A stretch of DNA of 64,000 nucleotides from Planctomycetota bacterium (GTDB lineage: Bacteria; Planctomycetota; UBA1135; GCA-002686595), in NCBI GenBank assembly GCA_002683825.1, contig NYUD01000091.1, positions 247,928 to 311,927 of the forward strand, given 5' to 3'. Position numbers and translations under genes: made by a program. Each line of letters starts with the position of its first letter. Position 1 is the first letter of the stretch. Below the pieces are notes generated by a model. It was not told the origin of the DNA and searched no databases. It saw only the letters and a program-made list of their open reading frames with translations. Of the stretch, positions 8,343 to 19,463 are shown piece by piece.

Positions 8343-9288
8343 CCCCGTGCCTGAGGATAGAGGTGAGCGCGTCCCCGCCTTGATTCTGGGCGGAGCGGGC
8401 TTTCTGGGTTCCAACCTCGCGCGGCGCCTGCGGGAGCGGGCCCACGCTGTCACCATCTTCGATCGCCCCCGGATCTCCGACCAGCGCTTGCACACCCTGC
8501 CCGACGTCCGCCACGTCGAGGGCGACTTCCAGAACGAGGCGGACCTGAGACCGCTCCTCGAGAGCCACCCTCTCGTGTTCCACTTCATCGGGAGCACGCT
8601 GCCTTGTTCGTCGAACGAAAACCCCTCCTACGACGTCGAGACGAATGTGGTGGGCACGTTGCGCCTGCTGGACATGGCCGTCGCGGCCGGAGTGCGGCGT
8701 GTCGTTTTTCCTTCCTCCGGTGGGACGGTCTACGGTCCCTCTCCCGAGGTTCCCCGCCGAGAGGACGATCCCACCCATCCGATCAGCTCCTATGGCATCA
8801 CGAAGCTGGTCGTGGAGAAATACCTGGAGCTCTACCGGCGCCTCTTCGGGTTGGACTATCTGTGCTTTCGCTTCTCCAATCCCTACGGCGAGGACCAGAC
8901 CTCGACCGGTGTCCTGGGAGCCGTCTCGACCTTCATCCAGTGCGCAAGGAGCGGTCAACCCGTCGAGATCTGGGGCGACGGCTCCACGACGCGCGACTAC
9001 ATCCTCGTCGATGACGCGATCGATGCGATCCTTTGCGGGCTCGAGTACCGGGGGGACTTCCGGCTCTTCAACGTGGGCACGGGTGTCGGCACGTCGTTGA
9101 ACGAGCTCGTCACCGCGATCCGCAGCATCAGCGGTCAGGAGCTCGAGGTGCGTTGTTGCGCTGGGCGTAGGGCGGACGTTCCCTGGAACGTCCTGGATGT
9201 TTCGCGCGCGCGTACGGAGCTCGGTTGGCGACCCGCGACGACTCTGGAGGCCGGCATCGCCCGTCTCTGGAATGCGCTGGACGGATGA
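8332..9288 (+). CDS. NAD-dependent epimerase/dehydratase (extended SDR)
   Basis: 318 residues from the GTG at 8332; an in-frame GTG at 8347, five residues on, is an equally possible start. Nucleotide-binding GGAGFLGSNLARRL at the N-terminus, catalytic YGITK (Tyr-x-x-x-Lys) near residue 155 with an upstream Ser-rich strand (FPSSGGTVYGPS), and the RFSNPYGEDQ segment of UDP-sugar 4-epimerases. Probably acts on a nucleotide sugar such as UDP-glucose or UDP-galactose. Its TGA overlaps the ATG of the following oxidoreductase (ATGA), showing translational coupling. Confidence 0.87.
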   Translation: MGTSPVPEDRGERVPALILGGAGFLGSNLARRLRERAHAVTIFDRPRISDQRLHTLPDVRHVEGDFQNEADLRPLLESHPLVFHFIGSTLPCSSNENPSYDVETNVVGTLRLLDMAVAAGVRRVVFPSSGGTVYGPSPEVPRREDDPTHPISSYGITKLVVEKYLELYRRLFGLDYLCFRFSNPYGEDQTSTGVLGAVSTFIQCARSGQPVEIWGDGSTTRDYILVDDAIDAILCGLEYRGDFRLFNVGTGVGTSLNELVTAIRSISGQELEVRCCAGRRADVPWNVLDVSRARTELGWRPATTLEAGIARLWNALDG

Positions 9289-10658
9289 ACAAGCGCGTCC
9301 TCATCATCGGCGGCGGCGTTTCCGGTCTGACCACGGGCTGGAAGCTCGCGGAGAAGGGCTTCGAGGTCACGCTGCTCGAGAAGGAAGACACCGTCGGCGG
9401 GCTGGCGCGCAGTGCCAAGGCTTACGGTTGTGCCTTCGATTACGGACCCCACCAGCTGTACACGGACTTCGACGACGTCGCGGAGGAATGGAAGGAGCTT
9501 CTGGGCGAGGACTTGCTCACGTGTTCGAAGAATGCGCGCGTGCGGTTCTGGGGCAAGATCCTCAACTACCCGCTTTCGACGGGCGACATCCTGCTCAACA
9601 TCCCGCTGACCCTCTCCGCCAGGTGCTTCGCCGACTACGCCTGGACGCACCTTTGCAACAAGTTTCGTCCCGTCCGCAATGCCTCATTCGAGGACTGGGT
9701 CATCGATCATTTCGGCAACACGCTCTACCGCATTCACTTCGGACCCTACACGGAAAAGGTCTGGGGCATTCCGCCGAGCCGGTTGACGGCCGACGCAGCT
9801 GAGAAACGCATCGCGGTTCAAAGTCTGTGGCAGGTGCTTGTCAGGACGCTCTTCAAGACCCGGGCGCGCTACAGCATCAAGACCAAGATCCACCACTCAC
9901 CCTATCAAGGGAGCTTCCGCTATCCGCGCAAGGGGCCCCAACAGCTGGTGGAGCGCCTGGCGGAGCGACTCGAGGCGGCCGGAGGTGTCGTGCGCACCGG
10001 AGTCAGGGTCGATGCCGTGGAGGTCGAGCGCCGTCGCGTTTGCTATCGCGACGAATCCGGCGAGACCGCCCAGGACTACGACGAGCTCGTCAACACGATA
10101 CCGATCAACGCCTTCCCGCGGTTGTGCACCCCGCGCCTGCCCGAGAAGTTGCTCGAAGCGGCCGGAAACCTGCGCTTTCGGGCTCTTTGCTTGCTGCACC
10201 TGGTGGTCGGGAGGCCCCAGGTGACAGGGGCCCACTGGATCTACTTCCCTGAACCCCACCTGAGTTTCCAGCGCACAGCCGAGTACTCGAACTTCTCCCG
10301 GGAGAACGCCCTGGAGGGCAAAGCGAGCTTCTCCCTGGAGATCCCCTGCTTCGTCGGGGACGAGCGCTGGAGGGCTTCCGATTCCGAGCTCTTCACCGAG
10401 GCCATGGTGGGCTTGAAAGAGACCGGGCTGCTCGAGGAGAAGGACGTCGAGGATTACTTCGTCGTCCGCACCGAGCACGCCTATCCGCTCTTCGAGATCG
10501 AATCGCAACAGCGGACCCTGGACCTGCTCGCCTTCTTCCGCGAGCGACACCCGGAGATTCACTTCACCGGTCGCCAGGCGCGCTTCAGCTACATCAACAT
10601 CGATCACTGCATGCATTTCGCAAACGAGGTCGCGCAGGAGATCGAGCGGTCCCGTTAG
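9285..10658 (+). CDS. FAD-dependent oxidoreductase (amine oxidase/UDP-galactopyranose mutase-like)
   Basis: 457 residues from the ATG at 9285, which overlaps the epimerase stop. N-terminal FAD-binding VLIIGGGVSGLTTGWKL with E35-type acidic end of strand 2 (VTLLEKEDTVGGLA). GPHQLYTD and the 'YPLSTGDIL' segment are reminiscent of UDP-galactopyranose mutase and of glycan-cluster relatives of protoporphyrinogen oxidase (COG1232-like). Because it follows a methyltransferase and a nucleotide-sugar epimerase, a sugar-modifying or ring-contracting role is more likely than haem synthesis. Exact reaction is not determinable. Confidence 0.75.
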   Translation: MNKRVLIIGGGVSGLTTGWKLAEKGFEVTLLEKEDTVGGLARSAKAYGCAFDYGPHQLYTDFDDVAEEWKELLGEDLLTCSKNARVRFWGKILNYPLSTGDILLNIPLTLSARCFADYAWTHLCNKFRPVRNASFEDWVIDHFGNTLYRIHFGPYTEKVWGIPPSRLTADAAEKRIAVQSLWQVLVRTLFKTRARYSIKTKIHHSPYQGSFRYPRKGPQQLVERLAERLEAAGGVVRTGVRVDAVEVERRRVCYRDESGETAQDYDELVNTIPINAFPRLCTPRLPEKLLEAAGNLRFRALCLLHLVVGRPQVTGAHWIYFPEPHLSFQRTAEYSNFSRENALEGKASFSLEIPCFVGDERWRASDSELFTEAMVGLKETGLLEEKDVEDYFVVRTEHAYPLFEIESQQRTLDLLAFFRERHPEIHFTGRQARFSYINIDHCMHFANEVAQEIERSR

Positions 10659-10752
10659 CGCCGCTGCGGAACTCCTGGCGACGCTTCGCCTCAAACCGAC
10701 GGGGGCCGGTTGCGATTCGCCTCCGGCAAACGACGCGGGCGGAAGACCTGTT

Positions 10753-12579
10753 TCACTCGCCTTCCTGGCGCTTTAGCCGGTCCAGAACCTGCGCCAATTC
10801 CCGGTGCAAGTCGGGGAGGTCCGGCCGCTGTGCCAGGGCTGCGCGTAGGTACTTTTCGGCTCCGGCTAAATCTCCCGCGCGTGCCAGCGCCCGTGCGAGA
10901 TTGCGCTGCGCGTCGAAGAGATCGGGTTCGTGTTCGAGCGCACGGCGGAAGCTCGCGATCGCTTCCGCGCGGCGCTTTTGTGCGCCGAGGAGCACGCCGA
11001 GGTTGTTGTGTCCCTCGGCAAAGCCGGGCTCCAGCGCCAGGACCTTCAGGTACTCGCGCTCGGCCTCGTCGAAGCGCCCCAGGTCGCGCAGGAGGTTGGC
11101 CCGGTTGTAGCGAACCTCGGCGCTCTTGGGATGACCCTCAAGAGCCTGTGCGTAGGTCGCGAGGGCCTCGTCCAGGCGTCCGGCCTTGACGAAGGCGTTG
11201 GCGAGGTTGTTGAACCCAGCCGGGGAAGGGACCGGCCGATCCAGCATCGGCCAGTGGGCGGCGATGACCACCGCCACGGCCACCCCCAGGCCCGGGAGGG
11301 CGGTGCGCCAGTTTCTTTCGCGCAGGAGCTGGGCGCCGTGCACGAGCCCGGCTGCGGCCAGCGGCGCGAGCAGCGGGACCAGGGAAATGCGATAGCGGCC
11401 GAAGACGAAGAAGAGAGCCACGCTGGCCGCAAGGGTCAGGATCAGGGCATGGAGGATCGCCAGTCGACGCCAATCCCTGGCGGTCCATATCGCACCGGCG
11501 GCCGCCAGGCCGGCGAGCAAGCCGAAGGGACTGAACGGTGCCAGGATAGCCAGCAGGCGCGAGTGTTGGCGGTAGATGTAGAAATCGTCGGTGTCTTCGA
11601 GCTCGCGCGCGTTCCACAGGAGCATCCACTTGCGCCCCAGAAGCGCGATCCAACGCAGTGGGTCGGCGCCGATGTCGGCCAGCGTGCGCTCGAGCCAGTA
11701 ATCGGAGATCTCGGCCGGCGTGAGCGAGCGCCCGACATCGCGTTCCGCCAGCCGTCGAATGTCCTCCTGCTCGAGCTCCGGGCTGCCCCAACCAGCCTGG
11801 AACGGTGCGTACGTCCCGTCGGCGTCCGCGTTGTTGCCGATGTAGAAGTTGGCGCCGAACTGCGAGGTCGTCAGCGCGAATTGTTCGCCGACCGCGTAGT
11901 TGCGCAACCCTACCGGCAGGAGGATCGCCGACAGGCCCGCGGCGAACAGGCCGATACGCAGGGATCTCCAGGCGCGCGGGCGGGGAAACCCCAGCCAGAT
12001 CCAGAGGGGGACCACGGGAGCCCAGATGAGCGCGTTCTCGCGCGTCAGGCAGAGCAGTCCGAGCAACGTCCCGGCCGACGCCCAGCTTCCTCTGCTTTCC
12101 GGCCGCACCGCCGCCCGGGCAAGGAGCGCCAGGAGCGACGCGACCAGGAAGCTGTCGAGGGACGCCTTCTGGATCAGGCCGTCGAAAAACACCGCCGGGG
12201 CATAGAAGGCCAAGAGGAGCCCGGCGAGGGCCCCGATCGTTCGCGAAAAAAGGAGCTTTCCCGCGACGAAGACCAGCCCGCAACCGAGCCCACCGAGCAA
12301 GGCCTGCACGGCGCGGACAGCCCACAGGTCGTGGCCGAAGAGGCTCTGGAGGGAGGCCAGGAAGTAGGGATAGAGCGGCGCCTGGAAGAAGACTCCGTCA
12401 CCCAGCCACTCGCCTGAAGCGATCTCGCAGGCCCACTCGTCATAGCGCGCACCATCGAAGGCCAGGTGCTCGAAGAGCGGCAGGCTGTCGATCTCCGCGA
12501 GGTACACCAGTCTCAATAGAAAGGCGCACAGGGTGATGAGGCTGAAGAGTAGAAGATCGGTCCGGGTACGCTCACTCAT
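10753..12579 (-). CDS. GT39/ArnT-like membrane glycosyltransferase with C-terminal TPRs
   Basis: 608 residues. About 11-12 transmembrane helices occupy residues 8-430, with the GT-C style acidic motif in the first periplasmic loop (DGARYDEWA, about residues 42-50) and a second conserved loop (FFQAPLYPYFLA). After a last helix, residues about 455-600 form four or five TPRs (GFNNLANAFVKAGRLDEALA, VRYNRANLLRDLGRFDEAE, GHNNLGVLLGAQKRRAEAI and so on). GT-C enzymes use polyprenyl-phosphate sugars on the periplasmic face, for lipid A or protein glycosylation; TPR tails of this kind are known from protein O-glycosyltransferases. Single-gene unit facing the next gene divergently. Confidence 0.82.
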   Translation of the reverse strand: MSERTRTDLLLFSLITLCAFLLRLVYLAEIDSLPLFEHLAFDGARYDEWACEIASGEWLGDGVFFQAPLYPYFLASLQSLFGHDLWAVRAVQALLGGLGCGLVFVAGKLLFSRTIGALAGLLLAFYAPAVFFDGLIQKASLDSFLVASLLALLARAAVRPESRGSWASAGTLLGLLCLTRENALIWAPVVPLWIWLGFPRPRAWRSLRIGLFAAGLSAILLPVGLRNYAVGEQFALTTSQFGANFYIGNNADADGTYAPFQAGWGSPELEQEDIRRLAERDVGRSLTPAEISDYWLERTLADIGADPLRWIALLGRKWMLLWNARELEDTDDFYIYRQHSRLLAILAPFSPFGLLAGLAAAGAIWTARDWRRLAILHALILTLAASVALFFVFGRYRISLVPLLAPLAAAGLVHGAQLLRERNWRTALPGLGVAVAVVIAAHWPMLDRPVPSPAGFNNLANAFVKAGRLDEALATYAQALEGHPKSAEVRYNRANLLRDLGRFDEAEREYLKVLALEPGFAEGHNNLGVLLGAQKRRAEAIASFRRALEHEPDLFDAQRNLARALARAGDLAGAEKYLRAALAQRPDLPDLHRELAQVLDRLKRQEGE

Positions 12580-12740
12580 CGTTTGACCGGCTGCGGCCCT
12601 CCGGGGATCCTACCGGGACGTCGATCGAGCCACAATCTCGCCTCGAACGCCCAAGGGCGAACCCTCCGGGTTCGAGATTCGTCTTCGAAGAGGCCGCCCC
12701 CCCGTTTCCCTGCGGCATGTCGCGAACTTTCAGGCGCAGC

Positions 12741-12800
12741 CTATTCGCGGTGCAAGGCCGTGAGCGGGTCCACCGCCGCCGCTCGTCGGGCGGGAACACC
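12741..12800 (-). pseudogene. Relic of the C-terminus of an FtsX/MacB-type ABC permease
   Basis: In the 273-base gap between divergent genes, the minus strand reads GVPARRAAAVDPLTALHRE then TAG. This matches the near-invariant C-terminal tail of MacB/FtsX-family permeases (PA-rRA-x-x-dP--ALR-E). Upstream of it no permease helices are readable and the frame is too short for a gene, so this is the surviving tail of a deleted gene. The rest of 12580-12852 holds no gene that I can see. Confidence 0.5.
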
Positions 12801-12852
12801 ACGAGTGAGAAGCTCCGATCTTTCCGGGTTGTGCAGAGGATAGAATGGCTCC

Positions 12853-13614
12853 ATGGTTCTCCCCCGGATCGGGCTCCCCACGTACTCGCGGCGCGAGGAC
12901 GAAAACGACCGCTTCACCCTTTACGCTCAGTACGTCGACGGCGTGCGGCGTGCGGGGGGCCTGCCCCTGCTCATTGCGCCGGGGAGCTCCGTGGAGTCAC
13001 GGGCGCAGGGCGAGCACGCGGAACTGTTCGATTTCATCGATGGCTGGGTGCTCACGGGTGGGGGAGACGTGGACCCCCAGGCCTACGGCGGAGAGCGTCA
13101 CGAGAAAATCTACAACACCGACCCGGAGCGCGACGCGGACGAGCTGGTTCTCATCCGGACGATCCTCGAGCGCGGCTTGCCGGCGCTTTGCATCTGCCGC
13201 GGTATGCAGCTCTTGAACGTGGCCCTGGGTGGGACGCTGTGCGAGCATCTGGCCGATGCGGACGAATGCGCCGACGTCGCGGGGAAACTCCTCCACCGCG
13301 CCCCCCCGCGCCAACCGTTGCGCCACGCGGTCGAGGTCGATCCCGCCTCACGGCTGGCCGAACTCCTGGGGGAAACACGGCTGGATCCCTTTTCGTGGCA
13401 CCATCAGGCCCTGCGCGATGTCGCACCCGGTTTCGAGGTGGTCGCCCGGGCGCCGGACGGGGTGGTCGAGGCGATCGAAAGCCCCGATCATCCGGACTTG
13501 ATCTGTGTCCAGTGGCATCCGGAGCTCTCCTGTGCACAGGACGTTCCCCAGCAGAGACTCTTCGATGCCCTGGTGGCCAGGGCTGTGCGCAAGCGCCGGC
13601 GAGGCTCCGCCTGA
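12853..13614 (+). CDS. Peptidase C26 / gamma-glutamyl-GABA hydrolase-like class I glutamine amidotransferase
   Basis: 253 residues. Contains the oxyanion strand GWVLTGGGDVDP (about residues 57-68), the nucleophile elbow LCICRGMQLLNVALGG (Cys near residue 115), and the catalytic WHPE near residue 220, which together define the PuuD/C26 family. It should hydrolyse a gamma-glutamyl amide, for example gamma-glutamyl-GABA of the putrescine pathway, but no other puu gene is nearby. TAGAAT (12841-12846) lies 6 bases before the ATG, a leaderless-type arrangement. Alone in its transcription unit. Confidence 0.87.
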   Translation: MVLPRIGLPTYSRREDENDRFTLYAQYVDGVRRAGGLPLLIAPGSSVESRAQGEHAELFDFIDGWVLTGGGDVDPQAYGGERHEKIYNTDPERDADELVLIRTILERGLPALCICRGMQLLNVALGGTLCEHLADADECADVAGKLLHRAPPRQPLRHAVEVDPASRLAELLGETRLDPFSWHHQALRDVAPGFEVVARAPDGVVEAIESPDHPDLICVQWHPELSCAQDVPQQRLFDALVARAVRKRRRGSA

Positions 13615-13757
13615 TCCCTGTCCATCCGTTTCCCCGATCTCGTGCGGCCTCGGCTCGAGGGCTGGCTCGGCCCCGCTGAAGAGCTGATCTTGCGGGCCCT
13701 CTGCCGGGCGCCCGACCGGTGGATCTCAGACGTGAGATCGGAGGGCGACGGTGTGAT

Positions 13758-14324
13758 TCAAGCTCGCCCCCCGAGCAGGAGCTCGTCGGCATGGGGCCGG
13801 AGCGAGTCGATGAGGAACTGGATGTGATCGCCGAGGTCCACCTCGAGGAGTTCCGCGCCGGCACGCACCTCGTGTCGCTCGACCTTGGCGGCGAAGTGCT
13901 TGTCCTTGAGTTTTTTCTTCACGCTCTTGGGGGCGAGGCTCGCGATTCCGTCGGGCCGCACGAGGCAACAGGCACCGATGAAACCGGTTAGCTCGTCACA
14001 GGCGAGCAGCGCCTTGTCCAGAACGCTCTCGTAGGCGACACCCCAGCCGGTGTAGTGGGCGGAGATGGCGTGGGCGACCTCCTTTTCGCCGCGTTCCTCC
14101 AGCCAGGAAACGATGCGCTTGGGGTGTTCCTCGGGCCACCTTTCGTAGTCCGCGTCGTGCAACATGCCGGCCAGGGCGAAGCGGGATTCGTCCTCCTCAC
14201 CCCGGCCATAGCGAAACGCGGCGGCTCGCATCGTGATTTCGACCGAGCGGGCGTGGCGACGCAGGGCCTGCGAGGGAGTCCACTCGCAGAGTAGTTCCCA
14301 GGCCTCGTCTCGTGAAAGCGTCAT
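13758..14324 (-). CDS. HD-domain phosphohydrolase
   Basis: 188 residues. Metal-binding HD motif in AGMLHDADYERWPEEHP (about residues 50-65), with an earlier His (RRHARSVE, about 23) and later His/Asp residues (AISAHYTG; LLACDELTG) in the order expected of the superfamily. Probably a phosphohydrolase on a nucleotide or small phosphoester. The ATG lies 9 bases after the glnN stop, so it is probably co-transcribed with glutamine synthetase. The 143 bases downstream (13615-13757) contain nothing recognisable. Confidence 0.75.
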   Translation of the reverse strand: MTLSRDEAWELLCEWTPSQALRRHARSVEITMRAAAFRYGRGEEDESRFALAGMLHDADYERWPEEHPKRIVSWLEERGEKEVAHAISAHYTGWGVAYESVLDKALLACDELTGFIGACCLVRPDGIASLAPKSVKKKLKDKHFAAKVERHEVRAGAELLEVDLGDHIQFLIDSLRPHADELLLGGRA

Positions 14325-14333
14325 GGCGCCGGG

Positions 14334-16526
14334 TCAGTGCAGGAACAGGAGTTCGTGATACTTCGGCAATACCCACAGCGCGTCGTCGACGATCTGCTCG
14401 AGGTGATCCGCCTGGGCGCGGACCTTTTCCATGACCGGGAGCACCCGATCGCGCACCATCCTGGCGGTGGTGACGGGATCCGATTCCAGCTCTTCGCATT
14501 GGCGGTGGCGCTCCTCGAGCGATCGTAGCCCGGTGCGGAGCCGGTTGACCGTGTCGCCCACGTCGATCAGGAGCTTCTCCTGTTCAACCAGATCCATCGC
14601 CGCGGAGGCCGTGCGCGCAGCGTTGATCGATTCGGCGATGCGCTTCTGGTATTCGATTCCTGCCGGAAGGATCGATGTCGATGCGATCTGCATGGTGGCG
14701 AGGGATTCGACCTTGATGCGGTGGACGTAGCCGGCGAAAAAAACGTTGGAACGGGAGATGGTTTCACGCCGACTCAGGACGCTGTATTGCTCGAAGAGCG
14801 CGATGTTCTTGTCCGCACCCCATTGCTCCAGGGCGTCCGGTGTGCTGCGCAGGTTCAGAAGTCCGCGGCGCTCCGCCTCGCGGGTCCAATCGCCCGCGTA
14901 GTTGTCACCGCTGAACAGGATGCGGTGGTGTTGCTTCAAGGTATCTTGCACCAGATCCTGGACGATCTTGCGCGTCTCCGTGCCGGCCTGCGCAGTGCTT
15001 CGCTCCTCGATCTGATCGGAGAGGTAATCCATCGATTCGGCCACGATGGTGTTGATCACCATGTTGGGGTAGGCGATGGTCTGGCTGGAGCCTGCGGTTC
15101 GCAATTCGAACTTGTCGCCGGTAAAGGCGAAGGGTGAGGTGCGATTGCGATCGCTCGTGTCCTTGGGCAGGGGCGGCAGGGTGGTCACACCGAGTTGGAG
15201 GTGGCTGCGGCTGTGGGAACGCGCGTCGCTGCCCTGTACGAAGGCCTCGACGATCTCCTCCAGTTCGGAACCCAGTGAGATCGACATGATCGCCGGAGGC
15301 GCTTCGTTGGCTCCCAGGCGGTGGTCGTTGCCGGCGGTGGCGACCGAGGCGCGCAGGAGGTCCTGATGCCGATCCACTGCGCGGATCAGGGCCGTCAGGA
15401 GCACGAAAAAGCGCATGTTCTCGTGCGGTGTTTGGCCGGGATCGAGGAGGTTCCTGTCGTTTTCGTCGGCCAGGGACCAGTTGTTGTGCTTGCCGCTGCC
15501 GTTCACGCCGGCGAAGGGCTTTTCGTGGAGCAGGCAGGCGAGACCGTGGCGTTCGGCCACGGTCTCGAGCAGCTCCATCAACAGCATGTTGTGGTCGGTT
15601 GCGAGCTGGACCTTCTCGTAGCGCGGCGCCATTTCGAACTGGTGGGGTGCCACCTCGTTGTGGCGCGTGCGCAGGGGAATACCCAGCTTCCAGGCCCCTT
15701 GCTCGAGATCCATCATGAAGTTGAGGATGCGCTCGGGAGTGGTGGCGAAGTAGTGATCTTCCAGCTCCTGTCCCTTGGGGGGGCGGGCACCGAAGAGCGT
15801 TCGGCCACACGCGATCAGGTCGGGGCGCAGGCGGTGGAGGTCGCGGTCGATCAGGAAGTACTCCTGCTCCGGGCCCATCGTCGCGTGGATGCGTTCGACC
15901 TCTTCGCCGATCAGCCCGAGCAGCCGACGGGCGCTGCGATCGAGCGCTTCGCACGAGCGCAGGAGTGGCGTCTTGGTGTCGAGCGCTTCACCGGTCCACG
16001 AGCAGAAGGCCGTGGGGATGCACAGGGTGAATCCGAAAGCGGTCTCCCGCAGAAAGGCCGGCGAGGTCGGATCCCAGGCCGTGTAGCCGCGCGCCTCGAA
16101 GGTCGCCCGGATGCCCCCGGAGGGGAAGGACGAAGCGTCCGGTTCGCCCATGATGAGCTCTTTGCCCGAGAAGGCGTGGATGGCGCCCCCATCGACCACC
16201 GGACTGAGGAACGAGTCGTGCTTTTCCGCGGTGAGGCCCGTCATGGGCTGGAACCAGTGCGTGAAATGCGTCGCACCGTGTTCGACGGCCCAGTCCTTCA
16301 TCGCGTCGGCCACTTCAGCGGCGACGCGCTCTTCCAGCACGAGGCCTCGATCGATCGTACACCGAAGGGCCTGGTAGACCTCGGGTGTCAGGCGCTTGCG
16401 CTGCACAGCGTCGTTGAACACGTGCGAGCCGAAGAGCTCGGTCAACGTGCAGAAGGGGGGCCGCTCGGGGGCCACCGTGTTGTTGGAGATGCTGCGCAGG
16501 GCCTGATGGCGCGGTGTGGGAACCAT
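14334..16526 (-). CDS. glnN: Glutamine synthetase type III
   Basis: 730 residues, matching the roughly 700-730 residues of the GSIII family (GlnN), much longer than GSI or GSII. Diagnostic stretches: FGSHVFNDAVQRKRL near the N-terminus, HWFQPMTGLTAEKHDSF, MGPEQEYFLID, the GSIII signature GVNGSGKHNNWSL, and RNRTSPFAFTGDKFELR carrying catalytic residues. Makes glutamine from glutamate, ammonia and ATP in the cytoplasm. Followed by an HD hydrolase 9 bases on. The 5' end is divergent from thiC. Confidence 0.95.
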   Translation of the reverse strand: MVPTPRHQALRSISNNTVAPERPPFCTLTELFGSHVFNDAVQRKRLTPEVYQALRCTIDRGLVLEERVAAEVADAMKDWAVEHGATHFTHWFQPMTGLTAEKHDSFLSPVVDGGAIHAFSGKELIMGEPDASSFPSGGIRATFEARGYTAWDPTSPAFLRETAFGFTLCIPTAFCSWTGEALDTKTPLLRSCEALDRSARRLLGLIGEEVERIHATMGPEQEYFLIDRDLHRLRPDLIACGRTLFGARPPKGQELEDHYFATTPERILNFMMDLEQGAWKLGIPLRTRHNEVAPHQFEMAPRYEKVQLATDHNMLLMELLETVAERHGLACLLHEKPFAGVNGSGKHNNWSLADENDRNLLDPGQTPHENMRFFVLLTALIRAVDRHQDLLRASVATAGNDHRLGANEAPPAIMSISLGSELEEIVEAFVQGSDARSHSRSHLQLGVTTLPPLPKDTSDRNRTSPFAFTGDKFELRTAGSSQTIAYPNMVINTIVAESMDYLSDQIEERSTAQAGTETRKIVQDLVQDTLKQHHRILFSGDNYAGDWTREAERRGLLNLRSTPDALEQWGADKNIALFEQYSVLSRRETISRSNVFFAGYVHRIKVESLATMQIASTSILPAGIEYQKRIAESINAARTASAAMDLVEQEKLLIDVGDTVNRLRTGLRSLEERHRQCEELESDPVTTARMVRDRVLPVMEKVRAQADHLEQIVDDALWVLPKYHELLFLH

Positions 16527-16624
16527 GGTTCGAACTCTTCGAGGTCAACGCGAAGGGGCGGAGGCTACTTTTCCTTCGGCCCGGACGAAAGTGTGAGATC
16601 GGCTTGAGTACGAGCTTCCGCACC

Positions 16625-16653
16625 TTTTTAGGGTGCGAGCCAGGCCCTACAAT
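16625..16653 (+). promoter_or_regulatory. Possible promoter of thiC
   Basis: A good -10 (TACAAT, 16648-16653) stands 17 bases after a poor -35 (TTTTTA, 16625-16630). The leader to the ATG at 16706 would be about 45 bases, too short for a TPP riboswitch. Confidence 0.3.
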
Positions 16654-16705
16654 CTCGGGCCCGGCTCGCCTCGGCGCTCCACCCGCCAACCCAAACCGCA
16701 CCCCG

Positions 16706-18337
<1,632 letters not shown>

Positions 18338-19463
18338 GCGCAATCGCCTTGGTGAGCTCCGGTTCGTCGTCCCGCCCGGTCAACATATTTGCGGCCAGAC
18401 GACCCACTTCGATACCGCAGCTCATCCCGTGGCCGCCCAGTCCGGCGACCCAGAAGAGCCCTTGCCGATCGGGGTCCGGTCCAACGCAGAAGCAGCCGTT
18501 CGCGGTGGTGGTGCGCATGCCGCACCAGAGTTCCGTCAGGCGGCTCTTCTCGAACCCCTTGAGCTCGCGGCGGGCGACCGCCAGGAGCGTATCGCCGATG
18601 CCTTCGAGCACCTGCATGCGATCCGGATCGACCTCATCTTCGTCACAGACACAAAGCAACGCTCCTCCCCGCTCGGGGCGGTGGTAGAAACTTTCGGCCT
18701 CTGACCAGATCACCGGCCTCGTGGGAGCCAGGTCCAGCGGAGTCGTCAGGCCCAGGTGTCGCCGGGTGGGCCGCAGTTCGACGTGCGATCCCGCGCCCCG
18801 GCCCAGGCTCCCGGCCCAGGCCCCCGCCGCGATCACGACCTCTTCTGCGTGGACCTTGGTTCCGTCCGCGAGCCGACAGCCGACGACCCGTTTTCCCTCG
18901 AGGAGTAATTTCTCCACGACAGCGGCGGTTCGCAGCTCGACCCCGGCCTTTTCCGCCGAGCGCGCCAGTGCATCGACCAGGCGCCGGATCGCGATCCGCC
19001 CATCGCGCGGGCAGTAGAGCGCCATCTCGTAGGACGAAACGACGTGCGGAGCGAGACGCTCGAACTCACCCTTCGGGATCTCCCGGACCCCCTCCGCTCT
19101 CAGCTCCTCGCGATCCGGGCCGCTTTCGAGAATGGCGCGCCACCTCTCCGCACGGGATCGATCGCCCAAGAGGATGAGGCCGTTCTGTTCCACCAGTGAA
19201 GGGCCGAACCCCGCTGGAGGGTTTCGGAGAAAGCGCGCGCTGCGCCGGGCCAATTCGCGCAGCGTCGCATCGGCACTGAACCCACGCAGGATGGCCGCAT
19301 TCTGCGCGCTGGCCTCGTTACCGAGCTCGCCGCGTTCGAGCAGAAGCGTCCGTCCGCTCCCCTGACGCCCGAGCTGATAGGCGGTGGCGAGACCTGCGAT
19401 ACCGCCCCCGACGATCAGGTGGTCGAGGGTTTTCACGGCCCGGGGACCCCCGCGAAGATACGC

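Noticed and set aside
9285..10658. Haem-pathway protoporphyrinogen oxidase
   Set aside because: FAD motifs are shared, but the neighbours are sugar and methyl transfer genes and segments such as GPHQLYTD fit glycan-cluster oxidoreductases better.
16527..16705. TPP riboswitch upstream of thiC
   Set aside because: The conserved CUGAGA and the ACC/GAUAAUGCCAG-type core are not present in the 179 bases before the start, and the likely leader of about 45 bases is too short.
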